From Macrotrachela quadricornifera (taxonomy: Eukaryota > Rotifera > Eurotatoria > Philodinida > Philodinidae), in the NCBI GenBank assembly GCA_022393335.1, contig JAJEKB010020615.1:411218-475217 (forward strand): a DNA stretch of 64,000 nucleotides, in the 5' to 3' direction. A program made the translations under genes and the position numbers. Below are positions 58,239 to 64,000 of the stretch, in pieces. The notes below the pieces were generated by a model that saw nothing but the letters and a program-made list of their open reading frames with translations, was not told the origin of the DNA and did not search any database. Each line of letters starts with the position of its first letter. Within the stretch, counting starts at the first letter, position 1.

Positions 58239-59153
58239 ATGAAGATCGTTGTCACCGGTGCTTCAGGACATTTTGGCCGAGCTGCCGCCTCCATCTTGCT
58301 GGAAAAAGTGCAGCCATCGGACATCATACTGATTACGCGTAACCCAGACTCGTTGGCTGAGTATAAGACAAAAGGTGCAAAAGTCTTTGAGGGTAGCTTT
58401 GACAAACCTGAAACCTTGGCCGCTGCCTTCGCCGGAGGTAATCGGCTGCTTCTGATCAGCACAAACACGGTGGGACGCCGCGTAGTCCAACATAGTAATA
58501 CTATTGCCGCCGCCAAGAAGGCTGGCATAAAGCATGTAATCTATACGTCCTTTATTGGTTCTGATTCGAACAGTCCTGCCCTGATTAATCATGAACATTT
58601 CGAGACCGAATTGCTGATCAAGGCATCAGGCCTCGTTTATACCATCCTCCGTAATAGCCAATACACGGAATCTATGGCGGAAGTGGCTGCACCAGGTGCA
58701 GTGGCCTCTGGTAAGTGGATTTCCAGCACCGCCGACGCCAAGATCGCTATGATATCGCGCGATGATTGCGTGGCGAGTGCCGTGGCTGTTCTGATCGGAA
58801 GCGGGCACGAGAATAAGACCTACAATCTGACTGGACCAGAATTAGTGTCATTTCGCGATTGCGCCCAGCTGACTTCCGAGTTTTCCGGCAAACCCATCGA
58901 ATTTATTAACGTAGATGATGACGGCATGTACGCTTTCTTCGATTCACTGGGCATTCCGCGCATGATCAATAGCGGTGAAGTCGTCAACAACTATCCCTGG
59001 TGCAGTGATGATATGGTGAGCTTCGAGGTAGCAATGCGCACAGGACACTTCAATGTAATCACCGACGATGTGGAGAAACTAACGGGACGAAAGCCAAAGT
59101 CCATGCGCGAGGTTTTCATGGCCCATCGCTATCTTCTGACTGGAGGGCATTGA
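58239..59153 (+). CDS. NmrA-like NAD(P)-binding oxidoreductase (atypical SDR), likely horizontally acquired
   Basis: An uninterrupted 304-residue frame. The N-terminus is a Rossmann fold with GASGHFG (G7, G10, G13), the NAD(P)-binding glycine motif of atypical short-chain dehydrogenases. It is followed by ILITRNPDSL, which places an Arg where NADP-preferring members bind phosphate, then LLLISTNTVG and AAKKAGIKHVIYTSF. The layout matches the NmrA/QorB group, which contains NADPH:quinone reductases and redox-sensing proteins; the length is close to the bacterial QorB class. A Tyr-x3-Lys catalytic pair is not evident. The gene has no intron and is far richer in G+C than its surroundings (34 of 60 bases in 58261-58320). 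It lies amid dead transposons. A bacterial origin is therefore likely. Bacterial contamination is argued against by A+T-rich flanking DNA on both sides in one contig. Confidence 0.92.
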   Translation: MKIVVTGASGHFGRAAASILLEKVQPSDIILITRNPDSLAEYKTKGAKVFEGSFDKPETLAAAFAGGNRLLLISTNTVGRRVVQHSNTIAAAKKAGIKHVIYTSFIGSDSNSPALINHEHFETELLIKASGLVYTILRNSQYTESMAEVAAPGAVASGKWISSTADAKIAMISRDDCVASAVAVLIGSGHENKTYNLTGPELVSFRDCAQLTSEFSGKPIEFINVDDDGMYAFFDSLGIPRMINSGEVVNNYPWCSDDMVSFEVAMRTGHFNVITDDVEKLTGRKPKSMREVFMAHRYLLTGGH

Positions 59154-60949
59154 CATGAAAACAACATAAATTCAAATTATTCAGCAGTTCCCACATCTTT
59201 CATCTCACACCTTCTCTATTTTTCTTCTTCTTTCAATTGCTAACATACTTGCTCTTGCGATAGTCTTTTGGTCATACTTATGGGCGTGAACAGTCACTTG
59301 GATACTCCTAGTATATTTGTTTATATAGTTTCAACAAACTATCATGAAAATGTGATTTCTTTACCAGTTGTGATACATAAAATGGGAATCAAAAGTTTAC
59401 GACATATTTAATCTTTTAATGTTATTTCGCTACAAAAAAACTTGAGGGATGATTTTCTTAGAATAAAATTCTAAGCATCTTAGGGCGATCGTTTCGACCC
59501 TTGCTCAAGGCTTCATTTGGTGTTACAATAGAAATATAGTGTAACGGAGAAATCTTATAGATGATGTGTTTACAAGATGGTTTCAAGCTTGTGCAACATG
59601 CTTAGTTATTCTTGGATAAACTTTTTATGTAAATTTTGAATAGAGAGAAGAATGTTAATGTCTTGCGGAGGGACAGTTGATGACTAGAAAGACTGAAATA
59701 TACTCATTGTATCATTTATTGGTTGGTTAATTAATTACAATTAGTCTTTTAAACGCTTTTTCTGATAGAGAACACCATTATTACTAAAATCGCTCTTTTA
59801 CAAGCAAAAATATCAAAGGAAAATAAAGGTTAAAATGATTTCTAGAATATTTAATTTTGTAAACAGTATTCATGCGTTAATATTCTTTAACTTATTGCTG
59901 AGTCTACAATATGTAATAGGAAAATACAAAAGCTGAAGTATATATGTTACTTATCAAATGTATACTCGTTCTAGTTAAGAGATAGTACATAAGCCCATCG
60001 TGGAATCGAAGCACTCGTTAAATCTTAATCTTTTGTTTTGATATGTTACAAAAATTATATAAGAATAGTTGTTTATTCTTCCCTTTCAAGACATAACCGA
60101 TCATTACACTCTTACTCAAGATAAATTTAAAAAAAAATAAAATGATAATTTGATTTTCATCGGTTTATTGACTAATTTCTGCGGGATTTTAACCTCACTT
60201 CTTCAGAATTTAACAAAAACGAAAAAGAAGAATTGTCAAGGGCTAGAAGAGTCCAAGATTCCAAAAAAAAGAGAACAACAACTATGTGCTTTTGCCAGAA
60301 GGGCCTGAACACTCCTCCTCGTATTTGTTTATAATATAATCCATCAAGATAGAAATAATTATTCGTCATTACAAAGTCATGTAAAAGAATTTAGCAGAAA
60401 ACTCAACAAAAACATGATTTTAATTGATTTCTTACAATTGCTAATTAATAAGTTAGAATTAATTTTTAGAGATAATCACTTTTAATCGACATTCATAATT
60501 TGTTTGTGTCCAAAATCAAGAGACATTAATTATAATCCACTGACACCAAATACATACTCGAACTGATTTTAATCACTAAAAAAATTACCTGTTTAGAATC
60601 AAATGATATTGATTTTAATCCATTGGAATCAGTTTACTTGTGGAATCGACTTTAATCAAGAAACTCGAAATGAAGGAAAATCGCATATCTCAATAACAAT
60701 CAGGATAAAACAATTTTTGTTTTTCAAATCAAATTTAATCAATAATCTCATATAGACGAATAGCCCATGTAAAAAATAAGACTAAAAATCAACAGATACG
60801 TGATTTTAATTTATTTCAAGACCAATGAATCGGTGAAAACCCATAAATTTCGACTTTCTTGAATAAAGTTGAAGGTTATAATCAATTTCTTTGCTTAATT
60901 GATTGCAAGTCAACAATTTTTTATTGGATATCATTAATGTTTTTTATTG

Positions 60950-61300
60950 GAATTGGATAAAATCAATTGTAATCACTAAGCGAAAAATCGATTAAAATCA
61001 ACCTTTCGTGTAAGAAAAAGGTAGAAAAAAACACTATTAAATACTTTAAATAGAATTATTTTAAGCAGGAAAAGTCCTAATGAGCGAACCTCTTAAAGAG
61101 CTTTTCATACTTTTTGGCTAAAATATACTAGTAAGTGCTATTGAAAGGGTGAAAAAGTAATTATTTTATTACTCTTCGTCCTTTCAATAGTACCTAATAT
61201 TGTTTTTTTTCTACCTTTTGCTATACGGACGGTTGATTTTAATTGATTATCGTGATTTTTAAAGAATTTCTAATCGATTCTTAATTAAGTCGTTAGTTTT
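60950..61300. repeat. Foldback built on ATTAAAATCAACC words
   Basis: Left-arm elements CGATTAAAATCAACC and AAAAAGGTAGAAAAAAA (60985-61040) and the hairpin half GCTATTGAAAGGGTGAAAAAG (61137 on) have inverted partners at 61160-61260 (CTTTCAATAGTAC, TTTTTTTCTACCTTTT, GGTTGATTTTAATTGATT). The left arm carries about 90 extra bases. Non-coding. Confidence 0.6.
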
Positions 61301-61614
61301 CGATGCAAAATTTTCATCTTAATGGGGGTGTTTGCCTCTTCCTATTGTTGAATGTACTACAGTAAAGGCTTTTTTTCAGAGAATTTCTGCGTATTATTGT
61401 ATTCTCATTAATTCAAAAACGAGAGTGTATAAATACATGTTCTATATTGCCATCGATCACGCAACATTTTAAGATAATCGAAAGAAAACAAATAAAATGT
61501 ATAGGATGATTTGTAACTGTATGATTGAAAATATCTATCGGACAAAGAAAGTAAAAAGTGAGGTACAACTCTATTACTCATAATCGATATGTATAAAGAA
61601 AAAGTTGTGCCTGT

Positions 61615-61990
61615 TTGTCTATTTGTTTTTTATGCACTAGGATACCGCACGAGCTAGCGGTGCCAAAATTTTCATAGTATACTCCTGGATCTCAAGGAAG
61701 ATCGAGAGGGGATCAGGATGACCGGCGAGAAGGTTGGACTGAAATTTCACATAGATTATGATCATTTTCTTAGCACTAGATGTTGGTATAAAGTACGGTA
61801 ATATGCATGAGTTAAGAGAAAGATAGTTACATCTCCACAATATTTGCTGAATTATCCGATTTAAAAATGAATGTAAGTGTATGTATGGCAGGACATGTAG
61901 TAATAATAGATGAAAAGATCTTAACCAGGCTTTTTATACACCTTCTGTTATTTTCTGACATGATAAGTTTCCATTATGGAGATTTTCCAA
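61615..61990 (-). repeat. SINE-like repeat, inverted relative to the 46.5-kb copy
   Basis: The reverse complement matches 46515-46970 over most of its length, including CTTGGAAAATCTCCAT(A/-) versus CTCGGGAAATCTCCATAC at one end, TTTTAAATCGGATAATTCAG in the middle and a CAAACAGGCACAAC tail with TATA-rich DNA. The two copies differ by scattered substitutions and indels. Confidence 0.65.
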
Positions 61991-62657
61991 GCAAGACCAG
62001 GTTCAACCTTTAGTCTAAAATAAGTTAGAGTCGATATAAAATTCAATTAATATTCATATAAAATAAGCTTGAAATTTATAAATAATTAAAGCAACCTACA
62101 ATCTAATGTATCCAGAAAACTAAATACGCACATTAATAGGAGATAATTTTGAAAACGATTCTTAAGTTTATGGTACAGTCATTAGAGGCAATCTAGTCAT
62201 ATATGTGTATTATATGAAAACCGAATGATTAATTTATCTATCATCCATTGAAATTGAAACAAAAATATATGGGCATTCTGGAACACTATTTGTTATATTT
62301 TAGTTATCATTTGAATTCTCTACAGGTTGAGTCACACAAGTTCATATAATGAATAGAATGTTCATAGGTCTTTTTATACGAGGCAAAATCTAAAACATCT
62401 CATGTATTTGAGTATCGGCTATGGATCATGAATCTTCTATTTCTCTATTAATGTCAACAGCTAGACGAAGCTTTCTAATATGATAGGTTGAGAAACAGAT
62501 GTTTATTTTGTCTTCTTTGTTGACAAGTAGCGACGTAAAGATTGATTCAAAAAAGTTTGTAGTCTTAAAATAGAGAGGAGAAACATTTCTTTTGTATGCG
62601 TTGATCAAACAATGCATATTTTTGAAAGACAAAAGAGAAATATAATCGATTTAACCA

Positions 62658-63895
62658 TCACAAAACCGATAACGAGTTAATGTCTCGATAGCAAGTTGAA
62701 TCTTGTTTGCCCTCAAGATTAATTTCGGATGATACATCAGACAATTCATTGTCCTCTTTGTTGAAAATGACACTGATGAAGGCTAGTGTGCCGATAACAA
62801 GAAGGACAATGATGATCAATAACTGGAATTCAAGTCTGAAAGAGTCGGCATACAGATAAGCCGCAGCGGCCGCAATGCCCTAAAATTAATCTATTAGTGA
62901 GTTGAAAGAAATATTCGAAAAAAAAGCTGTACCTGCACAAACTGGAATAAGGCAAAAGCTGAAGCACTTGTGTTCTTATATCGTCCAGCTAACACGTTCG
63001 TCAACTACAACAAAAAACGTTAAGAAGCGAAAAGATGAAAATTTACCTGAGTGTTGAAGCCACTATCACCAAGACCCATTAAAAAAGAAGTGATAAAGGT
63101 GACAACTTGACTCGCTGTCGAACTATTTCATATATTTCTTATTCAAGATACTCCATTTCAATTCGCTCACCTTAAATCAACATATGGTTTTGCATCAGTT
63201 TCACGTGCCGATGCATCGAATGGAATATTAATAAATACCGAGTAGCAAGAGACCGCTTGTAGAATAAACGCAATCAAAATAATCAGAGCACGATGTGATG
63301 CAGCTTTTGGCTTGGTGATAAATCCGAAAATACCACCACCTATTTATTCATCAAGAATTTTAGTCCACATTCATTATCACTTACCGAGAACCTCACCGAT
63401 ACCGAGGATTAAACCATGTAAACCGATCAACCGTTTTCGCTCATCTATTCAAATCAACTTTATTTCTTTTCTCTTAATTCTAAAATATCTTCTACCTCCA
63501 TATTTGATGTAATGACCAATACAAGACGGATAAATAGCTGTAAAGAGTGTTTGTGAAACGCCTACAACATAATATTTTTGAATATTTTCTTAATTCAAGA
63601 TGATTTACCTGTGTAGGCGAATGGAATTAGCAGAAGTAGCATGTTTTTAGTTTTCAACAGTCGTAAGGCAATGTTCAACGTATGACCGATATCAACTACC
63701 GTTAGTTTTTGTTGTTGCTGCTGCTGCTGTTGCGATCGACGTTGTTCGATAATCGAACGCCAAACAATGATCGCGTAGAGAAGGAGACCGACAGCGACAA
63801 TAACTGTGAAGCTGATGAAGAGCGGATAGCGAGTTGAACGAGTAATCACTTCGGTTTTGAGCGATAGATAGACATACAAATTGCCAGGAAGAATA
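62658..63895 (-). CDS. MFSD11/UNC93-like membrane transporter, 3' part
   Basis: Seven exons are visible on the minus strand: 63895-63609, 63561-63496, 63444-63385, 63339-63171, 63122-63047, 63004-62933 and 62879-62658. They encode the last 316 residues. The upstream exons lie beyond the window edge. The order PGNLYVYLSL, ATP-independent membrane helices, PSCIGHYIKYG, LILGIGEVLGGGIFGF, FLMGLGDSGFNTQ and SASAFALFQFVQ matches the UNC93-like protein MFSD11 of the major facilitator superfamily. A loop near 63730 holds a glutamine run encoded by CAG/CAA. The tail after the last helix is acidic and ends at TGA 62658-62660. The transported substrate of MFSD11 is not known. Introns are about 40-60 bases and every junction keeps frame. 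Confidence 0.85.
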
Positions 63896-64000
63896 CTGAT
63901 TGAAAGAAAAAAAAGAGTGCAATAGCCAGAAGCAAATCCCAGTAAAATTACTGAAGAACAGAATTTGAAAAATTCAAAACTGTTTTCATATGCAAAATGG

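Larger units (their letters stand above)
59154..62657. other. Intergenic with repeats
   Basis: No gene is supported. From 60410 to 61300 the word TGATTTTAATC and its inverse recur many times, and a foldback lies at 60950-61300. A SINE-like repeat copy occupies 61615-61990. The open frames at 60172, 61637 and 62426 on the minus strand have no motifs. Confidence 0.55.

Noticed and set aside
58151..58598. Minus-strand frames opposite the NmrA-type gene
   Set aside because: Shadows created by the G+C-rich coding sequence on the plus strand.
1..64000. Telomeric repeat arrays, tRNA or rRNA genes
   Set aside because: I looked for TGTGGG-type arrays, cloverleaf-like tRNA boxes and rRNA-like stretches and found none I could support by eye.

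Overview
This window looks like nuclear DNA of a small invertebrate, most probably a bdelloid rotifer. That is an inference from the mix: an A+T-rich background, compact genes split by short GT-AG introns (many near 50-60 bases), animal genes (TRPA-like channel, claudin-like protein, astacin protease, MFSD11-like transporter) beside bacterial-type genes (two BglX-like GH3 beta-glucosidases and an intronless NmrA-type oxidoreductase), and many old, mutually nested DNA transposons. There is no operon structure and I saw no tRNA, rRNA or CRISPR array. Two runs of N are assembly gaps (9749-10148 and 50473-51379).

Layout. 0-5.4 kb: a long inverted repeat, then a four-exon DEDDh exonuclease gene whose first intron has swollen to 2 kb around a dead Tc1 transposase. 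5.4-26.5 kb: a direct segmental duplication (roughly 8.8-13.0 and 20.0-25.5 kb). Each copy holds, in the same order, a palindromic Tc1/mariner-type MITE, a secreted GH3 glucosidase gene on the minus strand, and a broken unknown gene. Between the copies lie a His-Me/zinc-loop pseudogene, two tandem-repeat arrays and a Harbinger-type transposase relic; a foldback element has inserted only into the second copy. 29.3-33.1 kb: a TRPA-like ankyrin channel with frame breaks, facing a four-exon claudin/PMP22-like tetraspan protein. 33-40 kb: intergenic DNA with mariner and hAT-like remains.

40.4-46.5 kb: a ten-exon astacin metalloprotease with two C-terminal beta domains; its introns carry a foldback element and a dead mariner. 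46.5-52 kb: SINE-like repeats, a hAT-like element and a 10-base-period tandem array that reverses direction across the second gap. 52.7-55.5 kb: a Ty3/gypsy remnant invaded by a TIR element that was itself invaded by a second TIR element. 55.9-57.5 kb: a multiply broken DEDDy exonuclease pseudogene. 58.2-59.2 kb: the G+C-rich NmrA-family gene, a likely bacterial acquisition. 62.7-64 kb: the 3' part of an MFSD11/UNC93-like transporter running off the window.

The genes do not form a pathway. The unifying themes are acquired enzymes (extracellular glucan breakdown, quinone or redox metabolism), duplication with mosaic divergence, and heavy decay of transposons, many of which survive only as long hairpin-forming foldbacks. 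Exon borders were worked out by hand from GT/AG signals and reading phase. Family calls come from motif recognition, not database searches.
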